Assembly (NCBI GenBank): GCA_002310995.1
Contig: DBYV01000045.1
Span: 3,600 to 18,667, forward strand
Direction: 5' to 3'
Source: a bacterium UBP6_UBA1177
GTDB taxonomy: Bacteria > UBP6 > UBA1177
Length of the DNA: 15,068 bases
This document shows positions 7,112 to 13,554 of this stretch, piece after piece. Position 1 is the stretch's first letter, and each line of letters starts with the position of its first letter. The notes beneath the pieces are model-generated. The model was not told where the DNA came from and made no database searches. It saw only the letters and a list, made by a program, of their open reading frames with translations. The translations under genes and the position numbers were made by a program.

Positions 7112-8713
7112 TCAGAGCCCGAGTATTCCCGAAGTTCTGAGTTTATTCAATGAGGCTTCTATCGAGTTTTCACGCTCTGAAAGGCACATGACAGGCAAGT
7201 TTTGCCATCTTTTAGTAAGACTATCACGAGCATCTTCAGTAGATTTAATGATGACTAACATTCCTGATTTAGTCAAAAGCTCCAGTTCATGCAGGTTTTG
7301 CGATATATCCAACTCCGGGAAATAACATACAAAAGCTCCGAGCGCGAAAAGATTTTTTTCAAGTTCTGCTGCAAAATTCCCGTCTGTCACAGTTATTACC
7401 GCCGCTTTATGGCCGAATCTGCGCTCTCTTTCGCTCTGGGTGATTTCATGCGCCAAAAGTGCTTCAGACAAAGGTTTCAGTATAATCCCGCCGCCTCGGA
7501 TTTCGTAATCTCCGACTATGACAAACCTGCCGGTTTCCTGATTGTCTCCGATAAGGTCAAAAGCTATAGGCTTGCCCGCTTCGAAAACGCACTCAGCAGC
7601 TTCAAACTTACCTACTTCCGAGCCGCTTTTGCTTTCAAGTGAAGAAGTGTCTATTAGTTTGGAGACTTCGACAAGTCTGAGCGTCGTTCTTGCCGTTCCG
7701 ATCTTCATGAAGTAAGTACGGTTCATATTCAACGGTTCACTGCCAAGCCAGAAAACGGCTGCCGTGAAACGCATCGCGCTGTGTGGTGCAGGCTCTCCGA
7801 CTTTCGCCACAAGTTCCCCACGAGTCGCATAAATCTGCTCAGTTAGAGTAAAACCTGTCGCGCACCCTGCCTCAACTGATGTTTTCTCATCACTGCTGAA
7901 ACTTTCTATCTTCGCAACTCTGCTTTTTTTACCGGAAGGATAAAAAACAACTTCGTCACCTTTATTAAGTGTTCCGCTGCTCACCGTCCCCGCATAAATC
8001 CTGCGGTTGTCACCGTTTTCAGTAAATCTGTAAATATCCTGGAGAAACATTCTGAACGGCTGTTTGGCGCTGTGTTCCTTCGCTTTGAAAACATCAAGAA
8101 ATTCATAAAGCGTTTTGCCTTCATACCAAGGAGTTTCAGGACTTTTCACGCTGAGATTCACTCCGTTTATTCCGCTTACAGGAACGAAACCGAGCGGTTT
8201 TATCCCGATTTCATAAAGAAATTCACTGTATTCATCCCTGATTTTATTAAAAACTTCTTCCGAATAGCCGACTAGATCCATTTTGTTCACGAGAACTACA
8301 ATCTGTCTGATTCCAAGAATCGAAAGCATATATCCGTGGCGCCTTGAATTTTCGCGGACTCCTTCATCGGCTGCAATAACAAGGAAAGCCGCCTCGGCCC
8401 TGCTTGCACCAGTCACCATGTTTTTTAAGAATTCGATGTGACCTGGAGCGTCGATGATGACAAAATCCCTCTTTTTCGTGCTGAAAAAGACTCTCGCCGT
8501 GTCAATTGTTATTCCCTGAGACTGCTCATCCTTGAGAGCATCAATTAGAAAAGCGTATTCAAAAGGGCGCGAATTAAGTTTGCAGTAATTCTTTATCGCT
8601 TCGAGCTTTCCTTCCGGCAAGCTGCCGGTTTCACTTAAAAGTCTGCCTATTATTGTACTTTTTCCGTGGTCAACGTGACCTGCAAAAACAAGAGGGAATT
8701 TTTCACTCTGCAT
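7112..8713 (-). CDS. CysN-like sulfate adenylyltransferase GTPase with vestigial APS-kinase domain
   Basis: CysN is the regulatory GTPase of ATP sulfurylase and couples GTP hydrolysis to adenylation of sulfate by CysD. This 533-residue protein has all G motifs: GHVDHGKST (12-20), GITID (67-71), DAPGH (88-92) and NKMD (143-146). CysN-type text such as RRHGYMLSILGIRQIVVLVNKMDLV, EF-Tu-like domains 2 and 3 (about 220-420), and a CysNC-style joint SERERRFGHKAAVI (427-440) follow. In bifunctional CysNC, that joint leads to the APS kinase P-loop GLSGSGKST; here residues 441-447 read TVTDGNF and no P-loop exists. A kinase-like outline remains (QNLHELELLTKSGMLVII, 472-489). I infer a CysNC descendant with a dead kinase domain. 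No cysD lies in the window. The start has GGAG upstream, 12 bases after the lipoprotein stop. Confidence 0.85.
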   Translation of the reverse strand: MQSEKFPLVFAGHVDHGKSTIIGRLLSETGSLPEGKLEAIKNYCKLNSRPFEYAFLIDALKDEQSQGITIDTARVFFSTKKRDFVIIDAPGHIEFLKNMVTGASRAEAAFLVIAADEGVRENSRRHGYMLSILGIRQIVVLVNKMDLVGYSEEVFNKIRDEYSEFLYEIGIKPLGFVPVSGINGVNLSVKSPETPWYEGKTLYEFLDVFKAKEHSAKQPFRMFLQDIYRFTENGDNRRIYAGTVSSGTLNKGDEVVFYPSGKKSRVAKIESFSSDEKTSVEAGCATGFTLTEQIYATRGELVAKVGEPAPHSAMRFTAAVFWLGSEPLNMNRTYFMKIGTARTTLRLVEVSKLIDTSSLESKSGSEVGKFEAAECVFEAGKPIAFDLIGDNQETGRFVIVGDYEIRGGGIILKPLSEALLAHEITQSERERRFGHKAAVITVTDGNFAAELEKNLFALGAFVCYFPELDISQNLHELELLTKSGMLVIIKSTEDARDSLTKRWQNLPVMCLSERENSIEASLNKLRTSGILGL

Positions 8714-8725
8714 TTTCTGCTCCGA

Positions 8726-9802
8726 TTATTTTGGTGAGGAAACACATCTGAAACCGAAATCTATCGCGGGATCGTCAAGTTTTGCCGAACCCCTGAACGA
8801 TGCATGTGTATGGTTTTCGCCATAAATATACGAACCGCCGCGGATGACTTTGTATTTGTCTTTTTCAGGTTCAGCCGGTCCCTGAGGATCGGTGTTTGAA
8901 GCTTCTTCTGTTGAATAGAACTTCTTCTCATACCAGTCGTTCGTGTACTCGGCGACATTCCCCGAAAGATCAAAAATCCCGTGTTCCGAAACACCGGCAG
9001 CTTTTGAGCCTATCGGAGATGTCACGTTGGAACCGCAGCCATTTGCCTCGCTTTTCATAACAGTGTTGTCACAGCTTGCCACCGGAGTGTTTCCCCAAGG
9101 ATAAATCTGCACTTTGCCAGATTTGGCGGCATTTTCCCATTCCGCTTCGGTCGGAAGACGCTTTCCGAGCCATTCGCAGTAGGCTTTTGCACCGTGCCAT
9201 GTCACACAGTTTGCCGGGTGATTCAATCTCTCGGAATTTCCGATGTTGCATTTGTCGGATTCCGCAGATGTGCGGTAGTGGGGCTTTTCCGGATCATCGT
9301 TCGTACAGATGTTCTCGGCCATGCAAAGTTCGAAAAGTTCAACAGGAACTTCAAATTTATCCATGACATAACTTGAGAGGTTCACATCGTGCACTGGAAC
9401 CGTATCTTCAGGGCAACTGCCTTCAAGATCTCCGTTACAACCCATCTTAAAAGATCCTGCGGGAATCGTTACGCTCCCGAAAACGCAGTCACCTTCATCG
9501 ACCCATCTTCCGTTTTTACAAATCTGTTTCTGGAATTTTTCATTGTCGCCAGGGCACACTCTGAACTGAGTTGCTCCTTCATAAAGAACCGCTCCGCCTG
9601 CATAGCAGAATGATTCCGGTGCCTTATCCTCATCTTCGTCAGATTCTTCCTTTTCGCTATCGTTCACTATCGCATCCGGAATGGCATCATCCGGTTCTTC
9701 AATGTTTTCATTGTCGTTCAAATTGGTTTCTTCTTCCTCATCGCTTCCGCATGCCGCGAAAAGAAAGGCCAAAAGCATGAAAAGAAGGGCTGTTTTCTTC
9801 AT
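8726..9802 (-). CDS. Cys-rich lipoprotein with SUMF1/FGE-sulfatase domain
   Basis: This 358-residue protein starts MKKTALLFMLLAFLFAAC, a signal peptide with a lipobox ending at C18, so it should be a lipid-anchored envelope protein. A very acidic linker (21-60) leads to a small Cys module (66-106; CPGDN then ICKNGRWVDEGDC) and a formylglycine-generating-enzyme fold (about 108-353). Family marks are IPAGSFKMG, RLPTEAEWENAA (215-226), FDLSGNVAEYTNDWY (277-291), KVIRGGSY (318-325) and FGFRC (349-353). The active-site Cys pair of aerobic FGE, normally just after GGS, is missing (GGSYIYGENHTHASFRGS), so real FGE activity is unlikely; many envelope SUMF1 proteins are binding or structural. About 15 cysteines suggest disulfides. 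The ATG overlaps the kinase stop (ATGA), giving translational coupling. Confidence 0.9.
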   Translation of the reverse strand: MKKTALLFMLLAFLFAACGSDEEEETNLNDNENIEEPDDAIPDAIVNDSEKEESDEDEDKAPESFCYAGGAVLYEGATQFRVCPGDNEKFQKQICKNGRWVDEGDCVFGSVTIPAGSFKMGCNGDLEGSCPEDTVPVHDVNLSSYVMDKFEVPVELFELCMAENICTNDDPEKPHYRTSAESDKCNIGNSERLNHPANCVTWHGAKAYCEWLGKRLPTEAEWENAAKSGKVQIYPWGNTPVASCDNTVMKSEANGCGSNVTSPIGSKAAGVSEHGIFDLSGNVAEYTNDWYEKKFYSTEEASNTDPQGPAEPEKDKYKVIRGGSYIYGENHTHASFRGSAKLDDPAIDFGFRCVSSPK

Positions 9803-11613
9803 TCTGAACTCCGTTTTTTGTTGATGTTCTTATAAATCTCAAGTATCAAATCGGCTTCGGAGAAAGGCTTCGGTAAATATCCGTCGAAACCGTTTTCCAT
9901 AATCATATCCCTGTTTTTCTTCATCGTGTAGGTTGTAACCGCAATGGCAGGTGTATAGCCTCTGCCGGTCTTTTCACTCTCTCTGATATTTTTGATTGTT
10001 TCTATACCGTCCATAACCGGCATTCTGATGTCAAGAAGGACAATGTCAAAATCATTCTTTTCCATAATGTCAAGTGCTTCCTGTCCATCTGATGCCGTAC
10101 GAATTTTAGCATCGTATTTTTGAAGAATATTCGTTATAAATTTGAGGTTTACCTCGTTATCTTCAGCACATAGAATGCTTTTACCATCAAGAAAATTCTT
10201 CGGGACAGACTCGTACTGAGTTTCACTTTTTTTCCAGTTTTCGTCAGGAAGACTCAACGGCAGCAGGAAAGCAAACGTTGTTCCGGCTTCAGGATTATTC
10301 GACCTTGCGGATATCCTTCCGCCCATCATCTCCACCAGACTTTTGCATATAGTGAGTCCGAGGCCTGCACCGCGGTATCTCTTTTTAAGAGTGGAATCAA
10401 TCTGAAAAAACTGACCAAAAACAAAATTGATTTTGTCATCAGGTATCCCTATACCTGTATCTCTGACCTCAAAACGGATAAATTCTCCGTCTTCCTCCAC
10501 CATTCTGCGACAATCAACTGAAATAGTCCCGGCTGTGGTAAACTTCCATGCGTTTGAAAGCAGGTTATTGAGAATCTGCGCGACCCTGTTTTTGTCACCG
10601 AGTATGAACTTGGGAAGAGTGCTGTCGATACTTATTTTAATTTCTATATTTTTCATCTTCATCTGCGGAGTCAGGTTCGATACCGACGCATTCACAACTT
10701 CTTCCGGCGAATAAGGTTTGTTTTCAAGTATGATTTTGTTGGATTTTATTAAAGTCATATCGAAAAGGTCGTTCACAATATTGATTAGCACGTCGCAGCT
10801 TGATTTGGCATATTTTATGTAATCTTTCTGTTCTTCGGAAAGCTGCCCTTCCTGAAGCATAGAAAGCATCCCGTGAATACCATTTATGGGCGTTCTTATC
10901 TCATGGCTCATGTTCGCAAGGAACTCCGATTTTGCCTTGTTTGCCTCTCTTTCGACAATCTTTTCCGCCTGCTCTTTTTCAAAATTGATTTTGTTTATGA
11001 AAGATTTCAGACTTTCGCTGTACGCGATGTAATTTATAAAGATTGCGACAACAATAGTACTCATGATGTCGGAAATCAGTCCCGGGAAAAAACCTCTGAC
11101 ACGGGGGACAAAAAGCCAGATGGAAATAATATCAAGTATGCACAACAGTACTGAATGGGCAAGATATTCCCTCAACCTTACTTTGAAAGAAGATGCAAGA
11201 ACAAGAATTGCTACAAACAGCGTTGTCAGGTTTCTATAAAGTTGGAGACACGGTGCAGAAGTCGTGAGCGCATAAACGTATGCCATAAAAAAGAAAATCC
11301 GCCAGAAATACTTGTAAAACGGACTTCCGACCGGCAATCTGCCGTTTCTTGTATTGACTTTGCCGATGATCAGCAACGCAGGGAAAACGATACATGAAAG
11401 CAAATGAATTACGGTTATTTCGGTGTATCCGTATTGTGAAAAAAGTTCCCGCGAATAGACAAACCTGTAAATATCCAGAAGAAGCAGCGGAAAATTTATG
11501 ATAGTAAGTGCAATAGAAACGTGGATAGACCTTTTAAAGTTGCTGAAATCGTTGTCAATATCGAACTTCCGCAACAGTTCCTCATCGTAGCCTTTTCTGA
11601 TATTTAATGGCAT
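9799..11613 (-). CDS. Membrane hybrid sensor histidine kinase with receiver domain
   Basis: This inner-membrane signalling kinase has 604 residues. The N-terminal half shows about six hydrophobic segments (near 29-47, 66-84, 103-121, 127-143, 152-170, 178-197) with no periplasmic or PAS sensor domain. A short coiled linker follows, then the HisKA dimerisation helix with H237 in SHEIRTPINGI and the ATPase domain: N-box NNLLSNAWKF (349-358), DTGIGIPDD (385-393) and GAGLGLTI (415-422). The C-terminal receiver has acidic residues E484/D485, phospho-acceptor D528 in VLLDIRMPVMDG and K582. No Hpt or output domain is present, so a separate partner is needed; none is encoded here. I chose the ATG at 11611-11613 because AGAGG lies upstream; the longer frame (to 11673) starts upstream of the predicted -10 box. 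The stop overlaps the lipoprotein start. Confidence 0.93.
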   Translation of the reverse strand: MPLNIRKGYDEELLRKFDIDNDFSNFKRSIHVSIALTIINFPLLLLDIYRFVYSRELFSQYGYTEITVIHLLSCIVFPALLIIGKVNTRNGRLPVGSPFYKYFWRIFFFMAYVYALTTSAPCLQLYRNLTTLFVAILVLASSFKVRLREYLAHSVLLCILDIISIWLFVPRVRGFFPGLISDIMSTIVVAIFINYIAYSESLKSFINKINFEKEQAEKIVEREANKAKSEFLANMSHEIRTPINGIHGMLSMLQEGQLSEEQKDYIKYAKSSCDVLINIVNDLFDMTLIKSNKIILENKPYSPEEVVNASVSNLTPQMKMKNIEIKISIDSTLPKFILGDKNRVAQILNNLLSNAWKFTTAGTISVDCRRMVEEDGEFIRFEVRDTGIGIPDDKINFVFGQFFQIDSTLKKRYRGAGLGLTICKSLVEMMGGRISARSNNPEAGTTFAFLLPLSLPDENWKKSETQYESVPKNFLDGKSILCAEDNEVNLKFITNILQKYDAKIRTASDGQEALDIMEKNDFDIVLLDIRMPVMDGIETIKNIRESEKTGRGYTPAIAVTTYTMKKNRDMIMENGFDGYLPKPFSEADLILEIYKNINKKRSSE

Positions 11614-11644
11614 ATCCGACCTCTGAAAAACAAAAAAGCAGAGC

Positions 11645-11673
11645 ATTATAGCCGCTTTTTCGGGAAAATCCAC
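11645..11673 (-). promoter_or_regulatory. Promoter of the kinase-lipoprotein-GTPase operon
   Basis: On the minus strand a perfect TATAAT (11650-11645) lies about 32 bases upstream of the kinase ATG. With 17-base spacing the -35 would be GTGGAT (11673-11668), a weak match, inside the central dyad. The strong -10 supports the shorter kinase start. Confidence 0.6.
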
Positions 11674-11681
11674 GCGGATTT
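11666..11681. promoter_or_regulatory. Perfect dyad between divergent promoters, candidate operator
   Basis: AAATCC-ACGC-GGATTT is a perfect 6-bp inverted repeat. It overlaps the predicted -35 regions of both the leftward kinase promoter and the rightward dus promoter, and lies close to the midpoint of the two -10 boxes. A dimeric regulator bound here could control both directions. No T-run follows on either strand, so it is unlikely to be a terminator. Confidence 0.4.
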
Positions 11682-11707
11682 GCAGGAATCTGTTTTTATG
11701 CTATAAA
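11680..11707 (+). promoter_or_regulatory. Promoter of the dus-fis-like operon (extended -10)
   Basis: TTGCAG (11680-11685) and TATAAA (11702-11707) are spaced by 16 bases, with TG one base before the -10 (extended -10, TGCTATAAA). It would start transcription near 11714, about 33 bases ahead of the TTG start chosen for dus. Confidence 0.6.
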
Positions 11708-11746
11708 GCACAGTTTTTTGTGCAAACTCTTTTACGGCGGTGCGTT

Positions 11747-12658
11747 TTGAATTTTTACCTTGCCCCTCTTGCGGAAATAACTTCGAAAGAATTCCGGTTG
11801 CTCTGTTATGAAGGCGGAGCTGACGGCTGTTTCAGCGAGATGATATCCGCGAAAGCAGTCACTTTGAGAAACAGAAAAACTATCGCCCTTTCGGAAATTG
11901 ATGAATCCGAACCGCGGACTTTCTTGCAGTTTTTCGGCGGTGATCCAGATGTAATCAGAGAAGCTGCTGAAAAAATCCTGGAACGCGTCACTCCTGCCGG
12001 AATCGACATAAACGCTGGCTGTCCGGTTAAAAAAGTCGTAGCGGCGCATGCCGGATCGGCTCTGATGGATGACCCTGAAAGACTCGGAAAAATCGTGAAA
12101 ACTCTCCGCGGAGTCACAAATCTGCCACTTTCGGTCAAGATAAGAAAAGGTTTCAAAACACCGAATTACGAGCGGTGCGCGGCCGAAGCAGTAGACAACG
12201 GTGCCGATTTTCTGACAATCCATCCGCGTCTGAGAACCGACATGTTCACGGCAGGAACCTGTGACTTTGATGTTTCAATCGAGCTTGCGGAGAAACTCCC
12301 GGTTCCTGTAATTCATTCGGGCGACATTAAAGAAAAAAGCGATCTCGACAGATTTAAAGGAACAAAAATCGCGGGAGTAATGATAGGACGCGGTGCATTG
12401 GGGAAACCGTGGATTTTCCGGGAGCTCAAAGGCGGAACCGTTACGGATGACGAAAAAAAGGAAATTATGGCCAAGCATTTCAGATACTATCTCGACCTCG
12501 GAACAAAAACAGCGCACACAATGATACGCCGCCATGCCTCGTGGTATTCAACCGGAATGAAAGTAAGCGCTGATTTCAGAAACTCCATTTTCAATCCAGC
12601 CAACGATATAAAAGAAGTCATTGAAATTATTAACATTTTTTTCGATATCAAGTTGTGA
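11747..12658 (+). CDS. dusB: tRNA-dihydrouridine synthase, DusB-like
   Basis: Dus enzymes reduce specific uridines in the tRNA D-loop using FMN and NADPH. The 303-residue protein has the TIM-barrel marks LAPLAEITSKEFRLLCYE (5-22), catalytic C92 in INAGCPVKKV, AGSALM (102-107), SVKIRKGF (129-136), TIHPR (157-161, usually IHGR), VIHSGDI (188-194, usually NGD) and MIGRGALGKPWIF (212-224). The text NAGCPVKKV, AGSAL and the late RHASWY fit DusB better than DusA or DusC. The start is uncertain: a TTG at 11747 with GGCGG upstream fits the family N-terminus, while a GTG at 11720 in the same frame has no ribosome binding site and lies near the predicted transcription start. The stop overlaps the next gene's GTG by 4 bases, so the two genes are translationally coupled. 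Confidence 0.92.
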   Translation: MNFYLAPLAEITSKEFRLLCYEGGADGCFSEMISAKAVTLRNRKTIALSEIDESEPRTFLQFFGGDPDVIREAAEKILERVTPAGIDINAGCPVKKVVAAHAGSALMDDPERLGKIVKTLRGVTNLPLSVKIRKGFKTPNYERCAAEAVDNGADFLTIHPRLRTDMFTAGTCDFDVSIELAEKLPVPVIHSGDIKEKSDLDRFKGTKIAGVMIGRGALGKPWIFRELKGGTVTDDEKKEIMAKHFRYYLDLGTKTAHTMIRRHASWYSTGMKVSADFRNSIFNPANDIKEVIEIINIFFDIKL

Positions 12659-13395
12659 AGAAAATTCTTGGACAAAGCGAAACCGCTAAAGAAATGCGCA
12701 GAATGCTGCGCAGCGCTGAACCTGGAGGAACATACCTCGTCGGCGGTGAACCGGGAACGGGAAAAGGTTTTCTGGCCGGGCTCATCGCCTCGAAAATCGG
12801 TAAGGAAGAGGCTGAAAAAAATATTGTCCGCGTAAAAAAAATTGAGGATTTCAGAAAAAAAGGGCTCGTTTTCATCACAGAGAACCGCCTCCTTTTCGAT
12901 ATGAAAGCTCAGAGTTTCACTGCATCGCTCTGGCTTCTTCCACTCAGAGAAAGAAAAGCCGATATGTCGGAACTTATTGAATATTTCATTCAGGAAGGTG
13001 GTGTAGTTTCAACACGCTGGTACGAAAAAGACGCGTTGCATCTGCTGTCATCATACTGGTGGCCCTTCAACATTCAGGAACTCAAAAGGGTTGTCGGAAC
13101 CGAAGACGGCTACAAACTGCTGCCTTACCAGAATATCGACAAAATCCTCTCGAATTACAGTGCGACAGAAATTCTCAGAGCAAAAATCGGCAATCTTTTC
13201 GATGACTTGGGAAAAGAATCGAGTGCCGGACAAATATATCAGCTTTTCATTGACTCGGTCGAAGGAGTATTCATCGAAGAGGCGCTTGAATACTGCGGCG
13301 GATCGATTTCAAAAACAGCGGAATTCTTAAGCATACACCGCAATACCCTGACTCAGAAAATCAAAAAACTGAAAATAAATTATCCAAAAACGTAA
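12655..13395 (+). CDS. Degenerate sigma54-activator AAA+ protein with Fis-type HTH
   Basis: This 246-residue protein keeps pieces of an NtrC-type sigma54 activator. There is a Walker A GGEPGTGKG (30-38), a sensor-I-like strand GLVFITEN (70-77), LLPLRERKADM (94-104, the usual PLRERxxDI), and YWWPFNIQELKRVV (134-147, the usual WPGNVREL with Gln for Arg). The C-terminal Fis helix-turn-helix is IEEALEYCGGSISKTAEFLSIHRNTLTQKIKKLKI (207-241). Only about 30 residues separate Walker A from sensor I, so the Walker B FLDE and the GAFTGA sigma54-contact loop are both missing. I infer it cannot activate sigma54 and acts as a DNA-binding Fis-like or repressor protein. There is no receiver domain. The start is GTG, overlapping the dus stop (GTGA) by 4 bases; no other start fits. 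It recalls the dusB-fis operon of gammaproteobacteria. Confidence 0.85.
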   Translation: MKKILGQSETAKEMRRMLRSAEPGGTYLVGGEPGTGKGFLAGLIASKIGKEEAEKNIVRVKKIEDFRKKGLVFITENRLLFDMKAQSFTASLWLLPLRERKADMSELIEYFIQEGGVVSTRWYEKDALHLLSSYWWPFNIQELKRVVGTEDGYKLLPYQNIDKILSNYSATEILRAKIGNLFDDLGKESSAGQIYQLFIDSVEGVFIEEALEYCGGSISKTAEFLSIHRNTLTQKIKKLKINYPKT

Positions 13396-13420
13396 AGACC
13401 TCACCCTAATAAAAAAATAA

Positions 13421-13448
13421 TTGCAATAAATTAAAAAAAGAGTAATAT
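13421..13448 (+). promoter_or_regulatory. Candidate promoter for the EF-G paralogue
   Basis: TTGCAA (13421-13426) and TAATAT (13443-13448) are spaced by 16 bases in an A/T-rich stretch downstream of the Fis-like gene. Transcription would start near 13455, leaving a leader of about 100 bases that holds two hairpins. No terminator hairpin is seen between the Fis-like stop and this promoter, so read-through is also possible. Confidence 0.5.
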
Positions 13449-13471
13449 TTCGCGCTTTTAGCAGACTTTCT

Positions 13472-13496
13472 ATGCCGGATGATGGCTTTTCGGCAT
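13472..13496 (+). other. Leader hairpin upstream of the EF-G paralogue
   Basis: ATGCCG (13472-13477) and CGGCAT (13491-13496) form a perfect 6-bp stem with a 13-base loop, in the predicted 5' leader. No T-run follows directly, so it is not a terminator by itself. It may be a structured leader element. I recognise no known riboswitch class. Confidence 0.35.
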
Positions 13497-13507
13497 CGGG
13501 AATGATT

Positions 13508-13534
13508 TAACAGCTGATAATTGTTATTTTTTTT
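13508..13534 (+). terminator. Weak terminator-like hairpin in the EF-G leader
   Basis: TAACA (13508-13512) pairs with TGTTA (13522-13526), 9-base loop, followed by eight T (13527-13534). It ends 8 bases before the AGGAGGA ribosome binding site of the EF-G gene. The stem is short and A/T-rich. It could end the dus-fis transcript weakly or act as an attenuator in the EF-G leader. Confidence 0.35.
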
Positions 13535-13554
13535 AGCCAATATAGGAGGAACAG

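Noticed and set aside
11614..11673. Longer N-terminus for the histidine kinase
   Set aside because: The added 20 codons would begin upstream of the perfect TATAAT and lack a ribosome binding site.
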